Positions 10,188 through 18,451 of a DNA stretch of 64,000 nucleotides are shown one piece after another. Every line of letters starts with the position of its first letter. Position 1 is the first letter of the stretch. Source of the stretch: Gammaproteobacteria bacterium (GTDB lineage: Bacteria; Pseudomonadota; Gammaproteobacteria; S012-40); assembly GCA_015487785.1 (NCBI GenBank), contig WFPC01000018.1, positions 1 through 64,000 on the forward strand, in the 5' to 3' direction. Under the pieces are notes generated by a model. That model saw only the letters and a list, made by a program, of their open reading frames with translations, searched no databases and was not told where the DNA came from. Position numbers and translations under genes: made by a program.

Positions 10188-10537
10188 AAAACCAGGTGTT
10201 CCGGCGCCGCCTGGGTTATGCCCGGGCGGGTATCGCGCAGGCGTTGAAGCGGGAAAACAGCGTCAAGACCCAGGCCGTGCTGGCCGTTGTGGCCATACTG
10301 GCCTTGTTGATATTGCGTCCGGCCCTGGTATGGTGGGCCCTGGTGGGGGTGATGATCGTGCTGGTGCTGGCGGCGGAGTTGTTCAATACCTCTATCGAGG
10401 AGGTATGTGACCTGGTGCAGCCCCGGCCCGATCCCCGCGTCAAGCTGATCAAGGACGTGGCCGCGGGGGCGGTCTTGCTGTTGAGCGTGGGCGCCTTGTG
10501 GGTGGCGGTCTTGATGGTGCTCAGTGTGATGGGCTGA
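10184..10537 (+). CDS. dgkA: diacylglycerol kinase
   Basis: LGYARAGIAQALKRENSVKTQ, AAELFNTSIEEVCDLVQPRPDPRVKLIKDVAAGAVLL. Confidence 0.85.
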   Translation: MKNQVFRRRLGYARAGIAQALKRENSVKTQAVLAVVAILALLILRPALVWWALVGVMIVLVLAAELFNTSIEEVCDLVQPRPDPRVKLIKDVAAGAVLLLSVGALWVAVLMVLSVMG

Positions 10538-10601
10538 AACGGGCCACGATGGTCATGCGTTTCGCCGCTTCTCGGAATGCGGGCGAGATGCCCGGCTGGC
10601 T

Positions 10602-11372
10602 TCAGTGGAAATCCAGGTGCAGCATTCTGCCGCCGGTCTTCTCGGCGATGGTTTGGTATTCCCGCGTGGTCTCGGGGTCGGAACGCCCCAATGGCAGGGT
10701 GAACACCGGGCTGGGAATGTCGCTGTAGTAGATCTTGTCGTCACTGGGTTCATCGCCCACCAGAAGATAGGCCCCCGGGGGCGGGGCGTTGCGGGCGGCT
10801 ACGCGGAATGCCTTGCCAATGGTCTCCATGTTGCCGCCGAAAGGCGCGCCGGACATCAGCGCATCGAACATTTCACCCATGGTGCCGGTATAGGTCTCGG
10901 CCTCGTAGTCGGTGAACCAGGTGATGGCGCTGAGCCGTTTGCCCGAGCGCACCACGATGGTACGCAGCACAGGTATCAGAAAGGAACTCAGGCCGTGCAT
11001 GGAGCCGGAGGCGTCCACGACCAGATGCAGATCCTTTCCGGGCAGGGCCTTGAGCCCCTTGACGAACAGATCGAAATCCTTGCGTCCGAAGGTGGCGCTC
11101 TCGACGATCCGGTCCATGGCACTGCCCTCGCCAGAGAGAACCAGTTGTTCCATGTTGCTGGCGAAGCGCTGTCTGTCCAGTTCGGCCACGGCCAGCTTGT
11201 TCTTCAGTTCCTGAATTTCCTTTTTCAGTCGCGGAACTTCGTATTCCTGGGCCAGCCGCGAGGTCAGCAGGATGGTCACCATGAGGAAGATGAAGGTCGC
11301 CAGCATCAACAGCGACACATCCGAGAAGCTCTCGTAAATGTTGGTATAGGTGAATCGGCGCCGGATGCTCAT
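10602..11372 (-). CDS. MotB/ExbD-like single-TM segment fused to coiled coil and von Willebrand factor A domain
   Basis: TM SDVSLLMLATFIFLMVTILLTS with Asp at its N-terminal end; MIDAS-like VVDASGSMHG. Confidence 0.75.
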   Translation of the reverse strand: MSIRRRFTYTNIYESFSDVSLLMLATFIFLMVTILLTSRLAQEYEVPRLKKEIQELKNKLAVAELDRQRFASNMEQLVLSGEGSAMDRIVESATFGRKDFDLFVKGLKALPGKDLHLVVDASGSMHGLSSFLIPVLRTIVVRSGKRLSAITWFTDYEAETYTGTMGEMFDALMSGAPFGGNMETIGKAFRVAARNAPPPGAYLLVGDEPSDDKIYYSDIPSPVFTLPLGRSDPETTREYQTIAEKTGGRMLHLDFH

Positions 11373-11395
11373 GGTCTATGTCGGAATCGATGCGT

Positions 11396-12400
11396 TCATG
11401 CCTGCCGCTTGCTCAGAATGAAATCCTTGAACCGCGACCACCAGGAACGGTTGAGAGTCTGCATCAACTGCAATTCCTGGCGTAGCAGGGCCCGATAATA
11501 TTTCTGCATGTGCAAGGTCTCGCGCAAGGTATAGGTACCTTTTTCGTCACCGGAAAGTTCATAGAGTTCCTTGATGGCCTGGTGAAACTCATTGATGGCA
11601 CCCTTGGATTCCCGGAAGACCTCCTGCAGGGCCTTGACCCGCTCGCCCAGGGCCTCGATCTCCACGTTGAGAAAACGCACGTCACGTTCCATGGAAGGCT
11701 TGAAGTCGGGGGCCAGATAGACCATGCAGGTTTTGGTGATATGGTCGTGCAGGCCGCCGATGCCGTTTTCCGTGATCAAGGCGAAGATCCGCAGCAATAC
11801 ACCACCCAGAACCGCACCCAGCAGGGTAGTGTAGAAAGCCGTGCCCATGCCGCTCATGGCCTTGCGCAGACCCGAGAGCAACAGGTCCTGGTCGGTTCCC
11901 AGGGCGTCCAGCGAAGTGGTCAGGCCGGTCAGGGTGAAGGTGAGGCCAATCACCGTGCCGATCAGGCCCAGGGTGATCAGCAGATTGCCCAAGACCTCCA
12001 CCGCATGACTGATGCGCAGATAAAACGAGTACTCCATGTTGAGCAGCGATTCGATATTGGGTGCTTCGTTGTTGGCGGAAACGATCTTGAGCGCTTCGTA
12101 GAAGCGGTTCACCGCCTTGCGCTTGCGTGGGTGGGTGGGTTCCAGGCCCATCAGGCCATTCTCCTGGGCCAGTTTGTCCTGGGCGCTGGCTTCCACTGCT
12201 TCGCGCGTGATCAATACGGTGAGGATGAAGCTGGTGGCCACGCCGATGAGAAACAGCGTAATAATGATCCAGGTGATCTTGCTCTTGTCCTCGCGCAAGA
12301 ACTCGAGAATGTCGGTATCGAGATAGAGGCCCAGGTAGATGGTAGTGGCGGCGGAGCCCCAGATCAGCCAGAGAATGAAAGTTCGATACGCCCAGTTCAT
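11396..12400 (-). CDS. MotA/TolQ/ExbB-family proton channel protein
   Basis: LLITLGLIGTVIGLTFTLTGL and SGMGTAFYTTLLGAVLGGVLLRIF. Confidence 0.8.
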   Translation of the reverse strand: MNWAYRTFILWLIWGSAATTIYLGLYLDTDILEFLREDKSKITWIIITLFLIGVATSFILTVLITREAVEASAQDKLAQENGLMGLEPTHPRKRKAVNRFYEALKIVSANNEAPNIESLLNMEYSFYLRISHAVEVLGNLLITLGLIGTVIGLTFTLTGLTTSLDALGTDQDLLLSGLRKAMSGMGTAFYTTLLGAVLGGVLLRIFALITENGIGGLHDHITKTCMVYLAPDFKPSMERDVRFLNVEIEALGERVKALQEVFRESKGAINEFHQAIKELYELSGDEKGTYTLRETLHMQKYYRALLRQELQLMQTLNRSWWSRFKDFILSKRQA

Positions 12401-12483
12401 GGTTTTCCTTTGCTTAGCATGGGTTGGTCACAGGGTCGTTCCGGCCCTCCTCGTTATTGCCAGTGCAGCGAAGAGACAGGTGC

Positions 12484-13959
12484 CTAGCGGGCATTTTTCG
12501 TCTCATCAGCGGGTGTCGCCTCGTTGGTCTGGGGCTGTTCCTCGTTTTGCTCGGGGTTGACCGGCGGACGGTAATGCTTGAGCTGCACGGTATGATCGCG
12601 TACCGCCAGGATGACGCCGCCCTTCATCAGGGCCAGGGTTTCGGTGACGCCGGTCAGGCTGGCGATACCGTCGGCCAACAGCTTGTTCTCCTCGGCATAG
12701 GGATCGAAGGCCAGGTGGGTCAGTCCCTTGAGGTTCTTCTCCAGTTGTTCCAGATTGTCGTAATAACGCGGCAATGGCAACACATCCCGTCGGGTGGCCA
12801 GCATGGTGCGGCCGGGCCACTGGCTGGCAACCCGGAAAGGCCGGCTCTGATCGGCGGCGATATTGGCCAGGCGCATGATGAGTTCGTCCTCGGGTGTATA
12901 GGCCTCGATCTTGTGCATCAGGGCATGGGCCTTGTCTTGCCACATGAAAGTGGTGGCCACCATCAGGGTCAAAACGGCCACCAGGCCGCGCTGGCCGAGG
13001 AAGCTCTGCTTGTGCCAGCTTTGGTTCCAGCGGATCAGCAGGGGCACTCCGCGGTAGAGCGTGGCGGTGATGGCCAGCAGGGCCCAGGCCTCGTTGGCCA
13101 TCACCAGGCCGAAGACAATGGCGAGAAACAGCATGCGCCCGAGCAAATCCCTGAGGAAAAACTCTCGCTCGATGGCGATCACCAGCGCGAGCAGCACGGT
13201 GGCAATGATGCCCGGCGCCCACACGATATCGGCCCGGCTCCAGGCCACGCTGCCCTGCAAGGCCAGGGCCAGGGCTTCCACGGGGTTGCCGAACCAGGCG
13301 ATATTGTCCCAGCCACCGCTGATGAGCACCGCGACCACCGTGCTGATGCCCAGGCCAATGAAAACGTGTCGGCTCTTTTTGTGCTCGTCGGGATTCTTCT
13401 GCCAATGCCAGGCCAGGGCCAGGGGATAGGCGATGGCCATGGGGCTCAGGCTGATCAGGATGGCCACCCAGATCATCTGGCCGAAATACCAGCCGCCGAA
13501 ATAGCGTGGCTTGCGGCGGTAGGCGCGATCCATCCAGGCGCCCAATGCAAAGCCGAGCAACAGGTAGGGCCCGATATCCATGGCATCGATCTGCGACAAC
13601 AAGGCCGGGGAAATCAACAGCAAGGCCGAGGCGATCAGGGCGGCTTCCTTGCCCTCGCTGTCGCGCGCCCAGCGATAGAGCATGCTGACGGCGGCAAAGG
13701 CGATCAGCAGGGTCAACACCTTGGCCGCGAGAATGCTGCCTGGCCAGTAGGCGCCGATAGGCATGAACAAGAGCGCCCGAAAATCGGGCACGCCGAGAAT
13801 GAGAACGGGATTGATGACGTTGTCGGCCACGCTCCAGTTCAACAACAGACCGCGCGCGGCATTCTCCTCGATGCCATAGGGTTCCGTGCTGATCAGCCCG
13901 AACAACAGCATGGCCGACAGCCAAAGGGCGAGAACGACGAAACCCCAATATTTTTCCAT
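12484..13959 (-). CDS. polytopic membrane protein, glycosyltransferase-39-like
   Basis: Many TM helices with PMT-like layout; co-directional with the ExbB/VWA pair. Confidence 0.55.
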   Translation of the reverse strand: MEKYWGFVVLALWLSAMLLFGLISTEPYGIEENAARGLLLNWSVADNVINPVLILGVPDFRALLFMPIGAYWPGSILAAKVLTLLIAFAAVSMLYRWARDSEGKEAALIASALLLISPALLSQIDAMDIGPYLLLGFALGAWMDRAYRRKPRYFGGWYFGQMIWVAILISLSPMAIAYPLALAWHWQKNPDEHKKSRHVFIGLGISTVVAVLISGGWDNIAWFGNPVEALALALQGSVAWSRADIVWAPGIIATVLLALVIAIEREFFLRDLLGRMLFLAIVFGLVMANEAWALLAITATLYRGVPLLIRWNQSWHKQSFLGQRGLVAVLTLMVATTFMWQDKAHALMHKIEAYTPEDELIMRLANIAADQSRPFRVASQWPGRTMLATRRDVLPLPRYYDNLEQLEKNLKGLTHLAFDPYAEENKLLADGIASLTGVTETLALMKGGVILAVRDHTVQLKHYRPPVNPEQNEEQPQTNEATPADETKNAR

Positions 13960-14216
13960 TAGATTCACAGTGCCTGAATTCATAGTTCGATCGCAGTTTG
14001 CGCTAGCGCCCGGCAGCCTCTCTCAGGTTGGGAAACTGGCAAGGATAACCAAAATTGGATATAGCGTCATCATAGACTTGAGCGGGAGGACGACATAAAA
14101 AGTCCTGATGGATATCCTTCTATAATACTCAGAAATTACTTGTAAAATATGTGCGTCTATGTGCGTCTGTATCTGTTGACAGCAAACGGCAATAGTGGTT
14201 GAATGCCCTGCCAGGT

Positions 14217-14232
14217 AGTGATATATATCACT
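14217..14232. promoter_or_regulatory. CRP/FNR-superfamily type palindrome
   Basis: AGTGATATATATCACT, perfect 16-bp palindrome 50 nt upstream of the first small ORF of the cytochrome cluster. Confidence 0.6.
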
Positions 14233-14282
14233 TGGATCGCTTTTACACTTGTCGGCTTATAACAATACGAGGGAGGTGGGCC

Positions 14283-14375
14283 GTGTTACAGACTGACGCA
14301 ATTGCATTGATCTATCTGTTGTGGTTTGTCGGAGCCTTTTTTCTGGCTTGGATCATGCTCAAGGTCAATTCATAA
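14283..14375 (+). CDS. 30-aa single-TM microprotein, GTG start
   Basis: MLQTDAIALIYLLWFVGAFFLAWIMLKVNS; strong RBS GAGGGAGGTGG; not in the ORF track. Confidence 0.6.
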   Translation: MLQTDAIALIYLLWFVGAFFLAWIMLKVNS

Positions 14376-14467
14376 TCAACGTTTAGAAAAATCAGGTTCA
14401 ACCCCTGCTCGCGCGCGGTGGTTGGAAAATTGTCTCTGGGAGGCTAGAACTGGGAGGGCTTCTGAAT

Positions 14468-15220
14468 ATGCGACGTTTTATTACTGCTGTGTCTGCCGCA
14501 GCATTTTTGCTTGGGGCGGTGGCGCCGTCTGTCGTGAACGCTTCCGCGCAGTATCCGCGGGGTAACGGAAACATCAGCAACGGCAAGGACATCTACTTCA
14601 ACGGCAAGGGCGATGTGCCCGCCTGTGCCTCTTGTCATGGTCAGGATGGCCTGGGTGACGACAACCTGGGCACTCCGCGGCTGGCGGGCCAGTTCGCTAT
14701 TTTTCTGCGCAAGCAACTGGAAGATTATGCCACCGACAAGCGCCAGGACACCACCATGTTCGTGATGAACGCCAATGCCAAGGGCCTGTCGCCGGCTGAC
14801 CGCAACGATGTGGCCACCTATCTGGAATCCATCAAGGTCAAGAACGACGGCAGTGCGGGGTCCAATCTCAAGGAGCTGGCGGCCAACGGCGTCGAGGTCG
14901 GTTTGACCCACAAGGGCAAGTCGCTGGTGGAGTTCGGTCAGGGCAACCGCGCCAAGCCGGTTCCGGCCTGTCGTTCCTGCCATGGCTACAACGGTCGAGG
15001 TGCACCGCCTGTGTATCCTCGCATCGGCGGTCAGAAGTACGTCTACTTGGTCAATCAGTTGAAGAAGTGGCGTGATGGCTCCCGTACCAACGATCCTCGC
15101 GGGCAGATGCAGGCCGTTGCGCGCAACATGACCGATGAAGACATCAAGAATGCCGCTGCCTACCTGACCGTGGCCAGTGACTACAGTAGCGGTAACTTCT
15201 TTACCCCGTACGATCACTGA
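14468..15220 (+). CDS. diheme c-type cytochrome, cytochrome c4-like
   Basis: Signal peptide; CASCH and CRSCH heme motifs. Confidence 0.9.
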   Translation: MRRFITAVSAAAFLLGAVAPSVVNASAQYPRGNGNISNGKDIYFNGKGDVPACASCHGQDGLGDDNLGTPRLAGQFAIFLRKQLEDYATDKRQDTTMFVMNANAKGLSPADRNDVATYLESIKVKNDGSAGSNLKELAANGVEVGLTHKGKSLVEFGQGNRAKPVPACRSCHGYNGRGAPPVYPRIGGQKYVYLVNQLKKWRDGSRTNDPRGQMQAVARNMTDEDIKNAAAYLTVASDYSSGNFFTPYDH

Positions 15221-15238
15221 GAGTTCGGTTGTCTGGAA

Positions 15239-15266
15239 AGGCGGGCTCTAAGCCCGCCTTTTTTTT
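15239..15266 (+). terminator. Rho-independent terminator/attenuator
   Basis: AGGCGGGCT-cta-AGCCCGCCT followed by T-tract. Confidence 0.9.
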
Positions 15267-15328
15267 GTCTGGCGATCGCTTTTGGTTTATGCTTTCGTTT
15301 CTCGTTTTAGTTTGCCTTGTGGGGTTCT

Positions 15329-15940
15329 ATGAGCAGCAAGAAGAAACAGCCATTGAAGGCGGGTGAAAAAATACTCTTGATCATATTCGGGGTATTTTTC
15401 GTTTTGGCCATGATCGCCTATGCGGCACTCGAGACGGTGCGGCTCAACAAGGAAGAACCCATGTTCGAGCAAACCACCTTTTTCGATTTCTCCGCAGTGG
15501 GCAAGGAGGGCTCCGAGCTCTATCGCAAGGCCCGGTGTAATTCCTGTCATCGCGCGCTGCGAACGGGGACCAGCATGGGCTTGATACTCGACGGCATTGG
15601 TTCCCGACGCTCGCTCGAATGGATAGAAAACTTCCTCGTCAACCCCGAGGCCACCTATGGGGCCCCAACCCTGGATCACGGTTTGCCGCCCAAGGAGGCG
15701 GCCTATGTGGCCCAGATGCCGCGGGAAGATTTGCACAAGATCGCCGTATTCCTGTCCGAGCTGCGGGCCAAGGCCGGTTCGGCCGTGGCCAAGGTGCCGC
15801 CGCCGGAGCGTTCCGAATTCATCGACAACATGGTGAAGGCCTGGGCGCCAGAGAGCTGGAAAGAAAAGTATGAAGACGTGCGTGAGCGGGGCTTGCCGGA
15901 AGAAGGCGCCGGCGGCGCGATGAATAAAACCAACGATTAA
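15329..15940 (+). CDS. membrane-anchored monoheme cytochrome c
   Basis: N-terminal TM, CNSCH motif. Confidence 0.85.
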   Translation: MSSKKKQPLKAGEKILLIIFGVFFVLAMIAYAALETVRLNKEEPMFEQTTFFDFSAVGKEGSELYRKARCNSCHRALRTGTSMGLILDGIGSRRSLEWIENFLVNPEATYGAPTLDHGLPPKEAAYVAQMPREDLHKIAVFLSELRAKAGSAVAKVPPPERSEFIDNMVKAWAPESWKEKYEDVRERGLPEEGAGGAMNKTND

Positions 15941-15957
15941 TCTGGGTAGTGAAATCA

Positions 15958-16494
15958 ATGAGTGAAGCTTGGCATCACCCGCAGGAAACCGTCTACCGTC
16001 GTTATATCCTGTGGTTTTTCTACGCCTGTATCATCTATAGTTTGATCGGCTTCTCGTGGGGGGCCATCATGGGTGGGATATCGGAATTCAGGCATTTCGT
16101 TGACCACCGTCTGCACGGCAACCTCATCGTGCGGGGGCATACACACATCAACTTGCTGGGCTGGGTGGAAATGGCCATTTTCGGCGCGGTTTATTATATT
16201 ATTCCCCGCTTGGTCAAGCGGCCGATCTACAGTCTGAAACTGGTGAAAGTGCATTTCTGGGTGCACAACATCGGATTGTTGGGCATGGTCATCTTTTTCG
16301 TCATGGCCGGTATCATGGGCGGCATGGCCAGTGTCACGGCATCACCGGCGGAGGTGGAGCTCATCGTCAAACCCTTGCTGGCCACCATGGGAATATTTGG
16401 TACCTTGGTTCTTCTTGCCAATGGCATCTGGGCCTATAATCTTTTCCGGACCTGCGCCGGATGGGAGAAGTCGTATGAAAAGGAAGCTAACTAG
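15958..16494 (+). CDS. short (about 4 TM) heme-copper oxidase subunit I-like protein
   Basis: RGHTHINLLGWVEMAIFGAVYYIIPRLVKRPIYSLKLVKVHFW resembles CcoN/NorB helices, but only 178 aa. Confidence 0.65.
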   Translation: MSEAWHHPQETVYRRYILWFFYACIIYSLIGFSWGAIMGGISEFRHFVDHRLHGNLIVRGHTHINLLGWVEMAIFGAVYYIIPRLVKRPIYSLKLVKVHFWVHNIGLLGMVIFFVMAGIMGGMASVTASPAEVELIVKPLLATMGIFGTLVLLANGIWAYNLFRTCAGWEKSYEKEAN

Positions 16495-16990
16495 CGGTTT
16501 TCTGTCTGTTCTGTTGCTGGTAAACCTTGCGGCCTGTGGCACGTTCACGCCCGAAGGGGCCTTGTCGGTGGGGGCTGTTGCGCCTTCCATACGTACCAAG
16601 AAGCTCGAGGATGTGGGTGGGGACATGTCCAAGCTCACCACCTACCGTTACCCCGATGAGCGCATGTACCAGTACTCCATCGATGAAGCCCTGGCCCTGG
16701 GCAAGCCTATTCTGGTGGAGTTTGCTACTCCGGGACATTGCACCGTGTGCGACAAGCAATTGCAAATGCTCAAGGCCATGATTTCCAAATACGGCTCGGA
16801 TGTCTTGTTCCTGCACATGGACCAATACAAGAATCCCGAGGCCTTCACGGCGTTCCAGGTCAAGGGTGACCCCTGGACATTTGTCATTGATGCCAATGGC
16901 AAGGTGGTGTTTCGCCAAGCGGGTCGCATGCTCTATGGCGAGCTGGACAATGTGATTAGCCAGGTGGTAGGCAAGAACGGTAATGGCTGA
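16475..16990 (+). CDS. thioredoxin-like lipoprotein
   Basis: Lipobox LAAC; VEFATPGHCTVCDKQLQML; overlaps the upstream gene. Confidence 0.8.
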   Translation: MKRKLTSGFLSVLLLVNLAACGTFTPEGALSVGAVAPSIRTKKLEDVGGDMSKLTTYRYPDERMYQYSIDEALALGKPILVEFATPGHCTVCDKQLQMLKAMISKYGSDVLFLHMDQYKNPEAFTAFQVKGDPWTFVIDANGKVVFRQAGRMLYGELDNVISQVVGKNGNG

Positions 16991-17438
16991 AGGACGCAGC
17001 TATACCCTCGTGCAAGACAGGCGGGGGATGTATTGGGATCTGCTTCTCTATATACCGACCTTGATCGCGTTGACGTCGGTGGCGATCCAGTTGTGGTACA
17101 GTGGCAACCAGAATCTGACTTATCTGCTGGTTTTTTTGACCACTTTCATTTTCTTGATCGCGTTCAATCGAATCGCAAAAACACGCCTGATGCTCCTGCC
17201 CAGCGCGGCTGTTGCTTTTTCCGTGAGCAGGCAAGGGGTTAGTTTGCGCCTGCGCAATGGTGACGAGATCACCCTGGCCAAGGATGTGCGTTTTTTCTCC
17301 GATATGGCCGGCAAGAGTTTTGGGTTGTCTGGCGTGGATCTGTCGGGCAAGCGCCAGCAATTCGTCTTTCACAAGGGGCAATTCGAGAGCGAGGCGCTCT
17401 TCAACGATGCAAAATCGGCCCTGCGCATTTTCAAGTAA
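16983..17438 (+). CDS. membrane protein of unknown function
   Basis: Two TM segments; overlaps the preceding CDS by 8 nt. Confidence 0.6.
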   Translation: MAEGRSYTLVQDRRGMYWDLLLYIPTLIALTSVAIQLWYSGNQNLTYLLVFLTTFIFLIAFNRIAKTRLMLLPSAAVAFSVSRQGVSLRLRNGDEITLAKDVRFFSDMAGKSFGLSGVDLSGKRQQFVFHKGQFESEALFNDAKSALRIFK

Positions 17439-17443
17439 CCGAC

Positions 17444-17659
17444 CTATTGGCGGCGACGGCGAACAATATCCCAGCCCAAAAAAGCCAGTCCAATGGCCCA
17501 GACCGCGGTCACGCCAATCTGAATCTTGGTTTCCGTTTCTTCTTCTACCAGGCCGCCAATGAACATGTGTGGCAAATAAGAGATCAACAGCAGGGAGCCT
17601 GCGGCGATCAACAGGTAAACCAGGCCTTCCCGAAGGGTGAGCGGGTCTCGCGGTTTCAT
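17444..17659 (-). CDS. 71-aa two-TM membrane protein
   Basis: MKPRDPLTLREGLVYLLIAAGSLLLISYLPHMFIGG...; convergent to the upstream operon. Confidence 0.5.
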   Translation of the reverse strand: MKPRDPLTLREGLVYLLIAAGSLLLISYLPHMFIGGLVEEETETKIQIGVTAVWAIGLAFLGWDIVRRRRQ

Positions 17660-17978
17660 TTGGATGCCTCCATTGTCGAGTGTTGTCGGAAGTGATTATG
17701 CCGGCTCTTGTGGCGCGGCTCAAATACGCGGCTTGGTATTTCCCACGGTAGCGCTATCTTTATATAAACGCTTGGTTATTGGTGTATTTTCGGTATTTTT
17801 TGAGGGCTATTTGGCGAGTGGCTAGCCAATCGAGCGATTCGAAGAAAGATTTGTGAGTTTGTTCTTGACGATGGGTTTTGCCTGTGTCAGGATTTCCTAG
17901 TTTCTTTATATAAGTAGAAACTTTTCCGCATGCCGGTTGTCCCGGCTGCCGGAAATCAACTCGCTTCGGAGGGTGGAA

Positions 17979-18269
17979 ATGCAAAATAAACTAACGATAG
18001 GGAAAACCTGGGCTGTTTTGCTGGTTGCGGCATTCACCACAGGAATGGGTAACGGCAGTGTGTTTGGCGCGGCCGTGATGTGTGCTGTGGGGCGTGGTCC
18101 CTATGAGAGCTGGGGCGGCTGGGGCGCTGAAGCCTTCAGTCCTTCCACATTCTCTGGATTTATCGACGTCATGATGATCGTGTTTGGTATTGCCTTCGCC
18201 ATCATCGTCGGTGCGGCCATGTCCAAGCACGGTGAAATTGAAGCGCAGCGGGACAACACTGGCTGGTAA
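17979..18269 (+). CDS. 96-aa two-TM protein upstream of CcoN-like gene
   Basis: MQNKLTIGKTWAVLLVAAF...; RBS CGGAGGG; start chosen over the longer 110-aa ORF. Confidence 0.6.
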   Translation: MQNKLTIGKTWAVLLVAAFTTGMGNGSVFGAAVMCAVGRGPYESWGGWGAEAFSPSTFSGFIDVMMIVFGIAFAIIVGAAMSKHGEIEAQRDNTGW

Positions 18270-18310
18270 GTCGGTACGGCTGTTGAGAAGACACACTAAA
18301 GGGGGTTCAT

Positions 18311-18403
18311 ATGTTAGCGACTTTCGCGGGAGCGTGTGGGATTCTGCTAGCTTTTTCAAGCATGTGGTTTTCTTGGTATCTGCTGAATAAAATGGAAGAA
18401 TGA
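18311..18403 (+). CDS. 30-aa single-TM microprotein
   Basis: MLATFAGACGILLAFSSMWFSWYLLNKMEE; AAAGGGGG RBS; lies between the 96-aa gene and the CcoN-like gene; not in the ORF track. Confidence 0.65.
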   Translation: MLATFAGACGILLAFSSMWFSWYLLNKMEE

Positions 18404-18451
18404 TTCTTTACTGAATCTGGGGATTTGTAATTAATTGGGAGGTGAGATTTC

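Noticed and set aside
10602-13959. Zorya defence system
   Set aside because: ExbB/MotA-like pair is reminiscent of ZorAB, but no ZorC, ZorD or ZorE helicase/nuclease is present and the effector is a VWA domain.
12424-13962. 512-aa plus-strand ORF
   Set aside because: Antisense to the polytopic membrane protein gene; low-complexity His/Gln/Gly translation.
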